Shown here: positions 32,392 through 44,800 of the stretch, one piece after another | How positions within the stretch are numbered: the stretch's first letter is position 1 | Layout of the letters: every line of letters begins with the position of its first letter | Assembly: GCA_037367405.1 (NCBI GenBank) | Contig: JAZKJV010007260.1 | Span: forward strand, 62,001 to 126,000 | DNA from: Ottelia alismoides | Lineage: Eukaryota > Streptophyta > Magnoliopsida > Alismatales > Hydrocharitaceae | Direction of reading: 5' to 3' | DNA: 64,000 nucleotides | The notes under the pieces: model-generated | What the model was told of the DNA's origin: nothing | Database searches by the model: none | What the model saw: the letters and a program-made list of their open reading frames with translations, nothing else | Translations under genes and position numbers: made by a program

Positions 32392-33227
32392 AATTAATTA
32401 TGCATTGGATTTGTCAGCGAGTTGATTGCCTGTATCAGTAGACAATATGCATAAACATCGATAACAACATAGTTATTTGCCAAATTTAAACTATTTATCA
32501 TTTCTCTAAAATCATGACTATTGGAATATTAACTAAAAAAATCATGATCTTATACATGGTGTGCCATTTTTTTAGAGAATTATGGAAACAGTAAATTAAA
32601 TTGTCGAACAAGGGCACTTGAACAATAATTATTCAATGCAAAAAATATGATAGGATACGAAATCGAAGCGGATGGAAGCATGGTTTATGTTTCTAACAGT
32701 GCTCTTATGTTGTGGAAAGGTGAAAACGCATCCAACACATCGCAAGATGTCAAAAGATCCTTGGGAGATAAGGATCGAAGGTGGTTTAAGGGGATATTCT
32801 GCCTTTGTGGCTTTTGTCGTGGTGTTCTTAGTGCTCTTCATTATTGTTGTTCTTCGTGTTCTTCATGCTTTTTGTTCTTTGTGTTCCTCGTGGGTTAGAT
32901 GAGAACAACGGATGCTATCATTTAGATCTATAGATTAGACATTAGTCACCAAATCTAAGCATTATAGGGAGAGGTTTAAGATTAACTTAGGTATCTAATG
33001 ACCATATTAGGGCTCCGAAGGGTTTCGTTGAGCTTGGAAAACTTCTTTCTTGATCTTTAAGTGCACAAGACGACTTCTTATTGATTTGATGGTGGTTAGG
33101 AAGGAATAAAAGTTTTTCTAGTCCTAGGAGATGTTTACACAACCATCAACTAATTGATAGAGATGTGGAATTCATTTTCTAAAGAAAAAAATTAAATTAG
33201 GTTTGCTTTTCCAAATTTCTTTTAAGC

Positions 33228-33320
33228 CAAACATAAAAAACAACTCATTGGTAGAGTTTGAACCCAAGACCTCACACTTCAAATCCCCAATGTGTTAATC
33301 AACTCCTTCAACCTTGATTC
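33228..33320 (-). mobile_element. Possible tRNA-derived SINE fragment
   Basis: On the minus strand the block reads GTTGATTAACACATTGGGG (A-box-like) and then GGTCTTGGGTTCAAACTC (B-box-like), about 40 bases apart. This is a pattern common in plant tRNA-derived SINEs. No poly-T tail or target duplication was identified. Confidence 0.3.
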
Positions 33321-35640
33321 TTGTCATTCTAAGACTTTTAACTCACTTATTTAATCAACAATGTTTGGTTTCTCTTGTGTATTTGGTCTAAGTGGGTTAG
33401 GTGAACACCTTTCCCTAGTCAACTTGGCACAATGAAGAGAATTGGAACAATTTGAATATAATTTCGTTTTGATCAATATGTAAATGTTGTTCAATAAATT
33501 CTAAAATGTAAAAAAGAAGGGACGGAGAAAATTCAATGATAAGAATGAGATCGAGTAGGAGGAGCAAAGGTTAAACTTCAAAAGCCCATGCATCTTAAAA
33601 TGAATTGTCTAATCTTTAAGACAAACGTGTTGAAAATAATTTAAAGAAGAAATTACTTCGGGAAACATATGATGACATATGTAATGAAGAAGATGATAAG
33701 TGAACTTGCCCAACCCTTATGTCATTTCTGAGACGATTAACGATGAGTAACGATGAGTAAAATCTTGTTTTGCTGAATTATATGATGCTTTAAGTAACAT
33801 ATTTAAGAAACTAAGATATAAAAGTTGAATTTCCTTATAATGAAAAGGACTAATGATATTCCATTTTTTAAGAAATCATCCTTGATCAAAGAACCATACA
33901 TTCTTAAAAATGAAAAATACTTGCTAAGAACAATATTTATTCTCTTAAGAAAAATATCACTTTGCTTGAAAATAAATTAGTGAACTCAAAATATATTGTA
34001 CTATTCTTTTGAATAAACATGCTAAAGGAAAAGAATAACTAGATTACATTTATGATTTTGCAAGTACCTCAACAAATTTTATCAAAAAGAATAAATAATT
34101 TGTATAGCTAAGTTTGAGATTAAGGCTAACAATGACATATCTAAAACCAAAAGGGTTATAAAAAGAAAATTATACGTATCAAGGTACAAAGGTGATGAAC
34201 TACATCAAAGAGAAAAGCCTACCTCAACATCCATACTAAACGTTGCACCTCAATACGGAGATAATGTGATAGGTGACTATGTACACTTCTTTCTCTACTA
34301 GCATGTGTTATGTTCATGATGATCTATTTTGATATTATTTTTAGTCTGTTTTGATCATGTCAAAAGGAGAAAAAAAAGATTTTGATATTCAGAAAGTTTT
34401 GGTGTGATAAAAAGAAAAGGATGGCTTTTCAAGACAAATATACTATTTCACTCTTATTTCAAGACCAACTTGAGGACTTAAATAATTGCAAGAATGCATA
34501 AAAATCGAACATCAAAGATCAATATTCCACCAAATACAAAACTTCTATAGATCAAACACTACAAAGCAAAAAAAAGGAAAAAGTGGTTTTATAATCAAAA
34601 GTTTAGAGTCGAAATGCTTCTTTGAAGTAAAAAACTTAGAAGAACAATAGACACGCAAATAAGTTTAAGGAGTTTTTGCAACTTTTCTAAAGAACCTAAA
34701 ACAAATTATGTTGCACTCATGATACACCATATATGACTTTTAAAATAAAATGACAAACTAGTTCAACTCAAAAAAGTTATCACGATCAATCAAATCTTAT
34801 TTAATAATCAACTAACTTCATTTCCAATATTTTCCGAGAATTCCCCGTGAGCTGGCATGTTTTATCAATTACATTCTTATGATTGATCATTTTATGGACA
34901 CCGTTTTCACCATCTTTTTCGCTCGGTAGGGGGGAGGGGGGCGGTTGTTTAGGATTTCAAAATTGGAGAAAAAGAGAGATGTGAAGTAAGTAGTCACCCA
35001 TAAAGTGGTCTAACTTCCTGTCATAAGACTCTAGAAACTCCAGGATCTTAAGTAGTTTAATATCATTCTAAAAAATCCTTAATTTTCATATTTGAATAAC
35101 ACCCCTTTGCTCAAATGTTTATAATATTTTCTATTTAACTGATAGTCACATAGTTTAAAAGTTTGTTGGAAATCTCTAGACTAGATTCTTTTGAGATGAG
35201 TATCTTAGAAGTCAAAAATAATGCCGTACAACTGACTTCAAGTAAAGATCATTGCATGAGAAAGGTCTTTATTTCGAAATAAAGTTTTCAAATTATGGAA
35301 AAAAATATTTTTAAAAACTATTGAACAACTAAGCATTTTCAGCTGAAGATATTGATCATCAACGCATTAAAATATTGATGTTAATCAACTATTTATATTC
35401 ATATCAATCATCGAAAACAAATAACACATTTCTGTCCATTCTTAATTCAACTGCTCGTATTCTTTTGATAAAAAAATATATTTTTATTTTTTTTTTAAAT
35501 CAAAACGTAATTACCAGACATGAAAAGGTAAATGAACTCATTTTTTTATCGACTATATATTTAGATCCCTTTATTTATTGAAAAAAAGGCTTATCTTGCA
35601 TGTAAAAAAAAACCTTAATCAAGAAATAGGTGGAAAAGCA

Positions 35641-35807
35641 TGGGAGCTGTGAGGAGCGGGGCGGAGAGGCCGTCTTCCCCATTTTAGTTACGCCGCCGAG
35701 GACAAGGCAGCCCCAGACCACAACTGCAGCAGCAGCAGCGGCGGCGGCAGTGGGAGGAGGAGGGTATACGGATTAGGGTTTGGTTTTCGGAATTTTGAGA
35801 TGACATG
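35641..35807 (+). promoter_or_regulatory. 5' UTR / proximal promoter of the S26-like gene
   Basis: GC-rich leader with a CAG/CGG triplet run (GCAGCAGCAGCAGCGGCGGC near 35725-35745) followed by GATTAGGGTTTGG and the start codon. GC content rises sharply against the AT-rich DNA upstream, as usual for a plant gene start. No TATA box assigned. Confidence 0.55.
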
Positions 35808-38800
35808 ATGGTCTCACTATCCACATGGTGCCGATATGTCGCCCACAAGGTCTCCTATTCCATCGTCTCCAGCGTCAAGGTTTCAATGTCCTCATGCTTC
35901 CCTCTTGTTGGTCGCTCCCATCGAAATTTATGTCTTCTTTCCCACTGTGTTGGATGTTTTTTTGGCTAAAGATCCAATCTTTATTATGGTTCAGAACTAC
36001 AGAGTTGGTCAAATTGCGGACAACGAGGTTCTTGATGCTATCTGGAAGAGTTTGTTCCAGGGCAGGCTGACCTACTTGCACTGGAACAGAGGGAAGGAGA
36101 TGCTTCCCTCAATATCGGCTGACGGTGGCCTTCTGGTCAGGAAATTGCCCGAAGCAACTCCAATGTACCATTTACTTGTTTTCCTCACGTACACGCACAC
36201 GCACACGCATGTATATTCGTTGTCTTTTTGTTATCTTTATTTTTTCTAAAACCTGGTTCAAGTAATTTTTAATGCAATCGTTGTCTATCATGTACCATTC
36301 TTGCTGATAATGATAATAAAGGAAATGGTTTTTATGATTATCAATGAATTGAACACTAGAGAAATGAGAAGGAAAGCTGTTGCAAGGATAAGCAACTGCC
36401 AAAGGAAAATCCATAAATGATTGAGAGCATGCGCGCATGTGAAATTATATTTTAGAGATCATAATCTTTAATCGTATGGTAGAAAAGGAAGAAGTTGTGT
36501 GCCTCACAAGTTATTTGGTTGTTATTCAGTTGATGCTGTCAATTTCATAGCCTGTTTCCCTTAAATTGTGAGACTGCTTCTGTGCTTGTGTTCTTGCTGT
36601 GTTTAAGTTCTACTGAAAAAATTCCTTATTGTTGGGTTATTTTGGATAGCATATTTCATAGATTTATACATGCCTAAACTCAATCATAAGTAGAAATCAA
36701 AATGAACCACTCATTGCTTGCAAAATTTGACGCTCATAAGTTGGACCAACCTGTTAGGCTATGCCTCTTTATAGATCTTCTGATTGAGATGATTTATGAC
36801 TTGCCATCATCAACTTCAACAACTGATCTTTAAAAGACCCCTCATGTTATCTATCATATAGATTACTCATTGAGGATAGTCAAGAAGCACATCACAATTA
36901 TTGTCATACTGCAACGACCTACCCACAAAAATTTTATTGCTGTCGAGGAAACAAATGTAACACCTTGTTGGTCCATAGACGGAATGCTGCCATGATTGTT
37001 TAAGGTGGAGTTGTCAAGAAACAGTCCTCAAAACTTCGTACACATACTCTACTTTGTTTAAATCTCCATGTGGGCTAATTTTGGGGTCCTAGAATCTTCT
37101 CTTGTAAGATCACGATGTTCTTTTGTGCTCCATCACACTTAACAACAGATACAACGGCATGACCTTTTCCTCCTATTCAAGAATAGGGTTTTGCTCCACA
37201 TTCTCAGATAGTCCTCTCTATGTATTCAAGAGGTTTAGATTGGACGCCATTTATAGCAGCCTGGTAATTGAGCCAATAATCGAAAAAGCTAACCCTAACA
37301 AATTGAGCCAATAATCGAAAAAGCTAACCCTAACAACTTTGTATGGTTGGGTTCCAGTTGGAATCAAGGATTCAAGGCAACCCTATTTAAAATGGTCAAA
37401 TTCAAGTTGCTTCTACTAGTAATCCCCAATTCTTGTATCCCACACTTAATTTTTATATTTTTTTAATAGAATAATTTTGGAGTGTTAGACCTCATCCATG
37501 GCAGAGCTTGACATTATAATCAAATGGCACCTAAGAAGGTTTGCATGTAGAAAATGAATTTTCTCGTTATAAGTAGCTTCATATGCCATGTAGTTTACAG
37601 CTCACCCCCTTCTCGCTCCAAAGATCTTACCATTTCTAAAGATTGATTCTTCACTTAAGATGAGCTAAACCATGTGTTACATGGTCGACTTATCCAACTG
37701 GTTGACTCATATTTACCAACCCCTTTATTTTATCATATCTAATGATTGTTTGATAAAATCATATATAATAATTTAATATGCATGAGGCATGTCACATGAT
37801 TACTTTTGTCCTATATAAAATCTTATGACCTCAATTTTTTGCGGGTTAAGAAATGGATTAATATGCTTTTAGAGATTAATCCTTAACTGATGACGAGCTA
37901 TGCTAGGTGAATAGGGAGAGGTCATTGAAATCATCTTTACCAACCTCTTTCATCATATTTCAATCATATAATATAGAACAATCATTTAATATACATCAGG
38001 TGTCACGTCACTACTTTTGTTATTCATGTGACGTTCATTAATTATTATCTCTATATCATCATTTCCAACACCAACACACTACCATTTAACCCACTTCTGC
38101 ATATCCCTATTATTTTATCACATTTCAATCATTTAATGCTTTTATTAGGTTCTTATCAGTCTTAAGAAAGGAAGCAACGTTTATGATGTCATAATTTAAA
38201 ACTTTCTTCCAGGAGGATCTAAAAGAGCATTTTCTTGATTTTCATCTAATGCGTTGTAATATTTTAGAATTTCTTGCTAAAATTCCGTAATTTGTGGTGG
38301 AGTTGCGTTGGAGAGATTCGATGCAAGTAATTGCAAGTACAATTGAAGGAAGTTGATCTCGTGATCGCGCTTGGACAAATTCCTCCTCTCAATGGATATG
38401 TTGTAAGGTTCTTAGTCATTCTTGGTGGGAGTTTTGGACAAGACCCACCCATATTACAGTCAAGTGTCGTTGAAGTTTGTGGAGAGGCGTCCTTGGTGGA
38501 AGGTTTGTCTTTCTAGAGGTGGAAGAGTAGCGTTGCTGCGATCGGTTTTATCTGCGATTCCTATCTTCAACCTGTCAACTAGATTGGTCCTGGTGAGGAT
38601 CAGGAAGGGACTGGAGGCCATCATGAGGAAATTCTTTCGGTCATTGTCTGCGCGGGCAAATGATTTCCATGTAGTGGATTGGAAGACTATCACATGATCT
38701 AATGATGAAGGGGGTCTTAGAGTACGCAACTTGGAGGAGATGGACAATGCTTTACTCAACAAATAGATCTCTTGGATATGGGGGGATTGTAATAGCTTGG

Positions 38801-41800
38801 TATGCACTATTATATGTAAGATCTATACCCCCAGGTGTTCTTTTCCCCATTGCAAGAAACTTGGTGCAGTGCATTCTTAATTTTGGAAAGGCATATGTAG
38901 TGTAGCAGAGGGGGTTCAACCTTTCTTGAGAATTGAGACCATTCTGGGGAACGATAACATATTCAAGTTCTAGATAATGATTGGGGTGAGGCAGGAGTTT
39001 GGGGTGAGTGATTCCCATGGTTGATGGTATTGGCTACTAACAGAGACACATCTGTAGTTGAGATATGGGAAGGTCATTCCTTTTTTCCACAATTCATGTT
39101 CGAGCTATCAGAGCAAAGATTGGGAGAGTCGATGACAATGTTGGAGGAACTAGAGGATGTGGTCGGGCCCTTTGATGGGCGAGATTGCTGGATATGGCAC
39201 GACGGGACCTTCTTAGTGGGGAAGGCATACAGATCACTGAAAAGTCCTATGATTTTTGATCCTAGGGGATGCGGGGCGGACTGTAGAAGAATATGGAAAT
39301 GGAAAGTGCCCATACATGTGGAGGTTTTTCTGTGGCTTGTCAGAAGGGAGACTACTAATGGGGGACCATTTAACACGGTTTGTCCTTGGCACCAACCCAA
39401 TTTCCTAGAGGTATCACGAGGATGCGGAAGATGTAGATCACCTTCTCTTCAAATGCAAGTGCTCATTGGCAGCTTGTAACATTCTTGGAAATCAAGCGGT
39501 GTGCATTGATTGCAGCTCGGGCTTTTGGGTGTTTATCAGGTAAGGGTGGAATCATTCAGACAAGGAGAGAGTGAGATATCTAGCATTGATTTGGGCAATC
39601 TGGTTAGCCCGAAATGGCATGATTTTTAGGCAAGTGCATTTCTATGGTGAAAATATAGTTAGACACGCCAAGGCGCTTATTGAGAGTTGGGATTTGTACT
39701 TCTTTACGCTTTGCCTAGAACATGCTTGTACTTATTTTTAGGTGATAAATGGTGAAATTTTTGGGCACACACCTTTTACAATGGAGGCCTTTTTCCCTTT
39801 AAAAAAGGTTTGGGGAGGGGCTCCATAGTTATTTCAAGTCTGAGAGAGCATGAATTCTTGAGCACAACTAAGAGAGATGGTGGGGGGTTTCTGGAGAGTG
39901 CAAGATAACAAATGGCTTGTTGCTTTTAGGATGTCCTTAAAACCATGACCTTAAATACCACGACATATGATCGATATATCTTTGATATGCTAGTATCAAT
40001 AATATGATGACATTGAAACTCTATCCTGCATCATGTTCTAATATTTTGTTATTATATCGATGAAATTATGCTAAATATCACCGAGATGTGAAAATTCCTT
40101 TTTTTTTTTCTGATTTCGCGTAATGGTGTCGATATTTCTCATAATTTCCCCCTCTAACATTGTTTTTAAAGAAATTTGAGGAAGCCTAAGATCCACGATT
40201 TGTATATGCCAGATACAATCAATTATTTGCAATAATCTTAAAGTTTATGCACAAATTCTGTTAAAACCCGACTCAAATAATGTAATCTTCTCTGATTACC
40301 CCCGCCCCATCATGAATATAAACCTAATTGACAAGTTAATATTTACTGTAGACCCTACCCATTATGAATATGAACCCAATTAACAAGGTGCGATTTAGTG
40401 TATCCAGTGTTAGAAAGGCAACCCAGGCGGTCACATATAGTAGATGGTGACACTCTCGAACCACATATACAATGTTCAGTTGTTAGAGTATTTGTAGCAT
40501 GCGTCACTTATGTAATAGGTGGGTAAATGGATCCCTCCAAGATCCATTTACCCCACCACTGAGTTTAGTCCCATACCGCCTAGTGGTGGGACTTGGAGGC
40601 CCTGTGGAAGCTATATAAGGAGCCTCAGGCCTCCTGTAACAGATGAGAAAGTGCAATGAGAAACACACCCCTTTGAGGGCTTCTCCCGTGGTTTCATCCC
40701 GCTCCTCACGGAGTAGGGTTCCACGTAAAAAAATCCCGTTCTTCTTTATTATTTGTTTATCTTTTTCCATGTTACGCTTCCGCTTCCGATTTTCTAACAT
40801 GGTATCAGAGCGGGTCGATTCTCGAGGATTTGTTCTTGAGATTTATTCTTTATCTTGTTCGAGATTCGATTGTTTTTAAAGATTATTTTCATGTATTGTT
40901 GAAGATCGGCTTATGTTAGAGAGGTTCTAGGGTTTCCGAAGAAACCCTATTTTTTGCTCGGGTGGATCTCTAAGTCCTTCCTCCTGTGTTCGAGGAAAAA
41001 CGCAACAGGCGACACGCGAGCCACTCTCCAGATCTACAGACGATGACGGCGGCGAGTGGCTCCCCCAGCGCGAGCTCGCTGCAGCCCATACACAATATGG
41101 CGTGGTCTCCAGATTCAGTTCCATCGCGCGAAACCCTTTGCGCCGGGCCCCCGCGCCCTGCACGCCTCCCATCGCCAAGCCCCCAAGCAAGCCCGCATCG
41201 CCCACCAACCTCCGCCTCGCGGCTTCATGGAAGAGCAGCGCGCACTCCAGGCAGGGAGCAAGCCCATCTCCACGCAGTTCAGGCCGCACCGCATCTTCTC
41301 GGGCGACACACTCTTCCAGGCGGCCTCCTCGCAGGCGGCGCTTCCAGCTCACGTGCCTTCCTCGGGCGTGCATCTTCTCCAAACGCGCGCAGCGCATCGT
41401 GCACCCAGGCGACAGCCAGTTCCTCCTTCAGATTTCCAGGCTTCGACGACGCCCCAGCAAGCCTCCTACGCGATCCGCACCGCTTCCTTCGGCGGCGATG
41501 CCCTCTAGGGCTTCAGGCGGAGGCTCCTGCCGATCGTAGGCGGCTCTCAGGAGGCCGCACCCATCTCCATGTCTCCCAGGGGCGGCGGCGAGTAGAACCC
41601 CCCATCGGGGGTGGCGTGTTTTGAAGAGAAAGGGTTTTCCGTAGGGAACCCTAAGGCGCAACCCCCTATCGCCTTTTAAAATAAAATTGAAGGGCTAATT
41701 CGGCCAAAGGAGAAAAAAAAGAGTTTGCAGTTTTTTTTTAAAAAAAAAGGGAGAGAGGGGCTACTCCGAAAAAAAAGAGGAAGAGGCCGTGAGTCATGAG

Positions 41801-44800
41801 GAAAAAAAATTGAGGGGAGGCTGAGATATTGGGTCCCTTTTGGGCTGGTTTTTTGAAAAAAAATTGTGTTTCGAAAAAAAAAGGGAAGAGGCGCGTACAA
41901 GAAAAAAAGCCGTACGCAAGAAAAAAAACAAAAAAAGGGGAACGACTTACCAAAAAAAACAAAAAAAAATATGACGGCTTATTTAAAAAAAGGGCCGAGT
42001 TTGAGGCCAACATTCGGGCCGAGTTTTTTTTCTTAAAAAAAAGGGAGAAGATATTTATGTTAAAAAAAAGGCGCATACATCACAAAAGCCGTACGCATGG
42101 TAAAAAAAAATCTTTGAAAGAGTCGCATACAAAGAAAAGTCGTATGCAATTTTATAAAAAAAAATCGAAGCAAAGAATCAAAAAGAAATATTATATTGCA
42201 TGAAAAGCCGAAAAAAATGTAACGGCTTATTAATGTTTTTAATTTCTCCCCACGTTTTTTATTACATTCATTGTTGTCTTCTCCCAACGTGGTCAAACAA
42301 TGTCATTCCGACCAGTATGGGAGAAAGGCGGAGTATATGTAGAGTCACAGGTCTTGTTCCAAGATTCAGATATCAGATTTTTCAGACCGATCAGATGTTC
42401 AGACTCTACGGATTCAGACTCGATGACGACGCATGCCAATCATTTCATGTTGGTCGGCCAGAGCTTTCATGTGAGCCATAGGGACTCCAGAGCAGAGGAC
42501 TATTCCCTATGCCATTAAGGGCAAGGGTTTTCATGTGGTATCATAGGGACTCCAGAGTAGAGTACCATTCTCTGAGCCAGATAGATCCAGTTTCACACTC
42601 CAGCCCGTTCGTCCTCCTCACATGCACGCCATGAGAAGCAACGTCCTCGACTGCAGCAGCTGTGCGCGTTGGGTTGATATTGTCTGTAGTGTCATGTATT
42701 GTGAGTTGAGTTTCTTTCTGTTTGTCCAAGCTGAGCATTGCATGCTCCAGCTTGAGGGGGAGTGTTAGAGTATTTGTAGCATGCGTCACTTATGTAATAG
42801 GTGGGTAAATGGATCCCTCCAAGATCCATTTACCCTACCACTGAGTTTAGTCCCATACCGCCTAGTGGTGGGACTTGGAGGCCCTGTGGAAGCTATATAA
42901 GGAGCCTCAGGCCTCCTGTAACAGATGAGAAAGTGCAATGAGAAACACGCCCCTTTGAGGGCTTCTCCCGTGGTTTCATCCCGCTCCTCAAGGAGTAGGG
43001 TTCCACGTAAAAAAATCCCGTTCTTCTTTATTATTTGTTTATCTTTTTCCATGTTACGCTTCCGCTTCCGATTTTCTAACATCAGTGTATATGCGGTTTT
43101 GGCGAGTTTGTGGCTGACTAAACCACATATGCGGTCGTATACTCGACCACCTATAGGATAGACCCCCCTCCCTTTAGGCATCATCTGTTGTTGATGCCCT
43201 TAAGAATTCAACTTCAGTTGTATTGCCCTTCAATCTTCAGATGTTGCTATTGTTATTTGCGGTAAATATTAAAATTTGTTATATGCTTTCAGTTGATTTT
43301 ATAGTAGTTTGACATTTATTTAATTCATTTATCTAATTGGGTTTTTCTTGTTGCTGCCTTCAAGCTTTCAAGCTTCAAATGCTGATATTGTAATTTATCA
43401 TAAATGTTTAAATCTAGTTTTTCAAACTTCAAATGTTGCCTCTGTTGTTTTCTCTGTAAATGTTAAATTAGTTATTTTTTACTTTCTTTGACTTTCAGTT
43501 GATTTTATAGTATTGTGTTCTTTCGTTTATTTAATTTGGTTTTTTTGTCGTTGCCTTCAAGCTTCAAATGGTGCTAATGTTATTACTTTTGTTCTAAAAG
43601 ATGTCAATTTCTTGTTCTGAAATCAGTTCATCATTATTTTGGAATTGGTTTGTTTTGTTATTCATTATTTGGGAACGTGTGATCGAAAGAAGGTTGAGGC
43701 AAGTTTCTCAAATAAAAGAAAATCAATTCGGATTCATGCCAGGTCGCTCAACTATTGAAGCCATCCATTTGCTGAGGAGAACAATGGAGATTTATAGAGC
43801 TAAAAGGAAGAATCTTCATATGATCTTTATTGATTTGGAGAAGGCTTATGATTCCGTCCCACGAGAGATACTGTGGAGAGTTTTGGAGAAGAGACAAGTA
43901 CCTGTCCTATACATTAATCTCATAAAGGATATGTATGATAGGGCTTTATCTTGTGTAAGGACCCAGACGGGGAAGACTGACTATTTTGATATCAACATTG
44001 GTTTACATCAAGGTTCAGCTTTGAGTCCATTTCTTTTTACTTTGATTATGGACGAGTTGACAAGTCACATTCAGGATGAGTTACCTTGGTGTATGTTATT
44101 TGCTGATGATATTGTGTTGATTGACGAGACTATAGATGGAGTAAATGAGAAGCTTGAGGTTTGGAGACATGCATTAGAGACTAAAGGTTTTCGTATAAGT
44201 AGGGCTAAGACGGAATATATGGAATGCACCTTTGATGGAAGCAATGGTGAAGGAATCAAGGTGAAGATTGGTGACGATAACATCCAGAAGAGAGATTCTT
44301 TTAGATATCTAGGATCTATTTTGCAACATGATGGAGAAATTGATGGAGATGTTACTAATAGAATAAATGCAGGCTGGCTAAAGTGTCGAGGAGCCTCCGC
44401 TGTTCTCTGTGATAAGAAAATGCCTTTAAAAATTAAAGGAAAGTTTTACAAAGCAGCCGTGAGACCTGCTATGCTTTATGGTTCTGAATGTTGGCCTGTG
44501 AACCATAGACATGTGCAGAGAATGGCTGTAGCAGAAATGAAAATGCTAAGATGGATGTGTGGACATACACGTAAAGATCGGATTCGGAATGATGCAATCA
44601 GAAAGAAAGTTGGTGTAGCTCCGATCGAGGATAAGATGCGAGAAAACCGCTTAAGATGGTTTGGTCATTTGCAAAGAAGGTCAACTGATGCACCGGTTAG
44701 GAGATGCGAGTGTTGGGATGTTGAGCCGGCTAAGAGAGGGCGAGGACGACCCAAGAAGTGTTGGAAAGAGACTATACGAAGGGATCTTAGTTTGCTAGAT

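Larger units (their letters stand above)
31755..35640. other. Intergenic between the CACTA element and the S26-like gene
   Basis: Mostly AT-rich, stop-rich DNA. Contains the fold-back element 32129-32391 and a tRNA-like block at 33228-33320. From 33480 to 34270 short frames are rich in K/E/N/L with 'ELAQPLCHF', 'ELYDALSN.FKKLR' and 'KENISL..NKL' themes, which recall the coiled-coil part of plant copia gag proteins in a badly decayed state. The open frame 32647-32898 is Cys/Phe-rich with no family resemblance. Confidence 0.4.
40481..43081 (+). mobile_element. Young non-autonomous LTR retrotransposon (2601 bp)
   Basis: LTRs at 40481-40799 and 42763-43081 are both 319 bp and differ at 3 positions. 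The element is flanked by perfect 5-bp duplications TCAGT (40476-40480, 43082-43086). The primer site TGGTATCAGAGC starts at 40800, and the purine tract CTTGAGGGGGAG precedes the 3' LTR. No gag or pol is present. The interior has a short leader, a GC-rich block (about 40985-41640), a strongly A-rich tract (about 41690-42210) and a 500-bp 3' segment. Overlapping Ala/Pro/Arg-rich frames in the GC block show no known domain. Further members of the family lie at 55500, 59.8-61.0 kb and 61.9 kb. Confidence 0.95.

Noticed and set aside
32647..32898. 83-aa Cys/Phe-rich frame
   Set aside because: No family resemblance, no exon signals, and AT-rich surroundings typical of chance frames.
35836..36249. 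137-aa frame overlapping the start of the S26-like gene
   Set aside because: It reads through intron 1 and past the exon 2 donor; its middle part is just exon 2 of the real gene.
40986..41624. Overlapping 145-212-aa frames in the GC-rich block of the young LTR element
   Set aside because: Four frames on two strands are open together, with Ala/Pro/Arg-rich composition and no gag or other motif. Treated as cargo, not a gene.
41829..42203. 124-aa Lys-rich frame
   Set aside because: A translation of the A-rich tract only.
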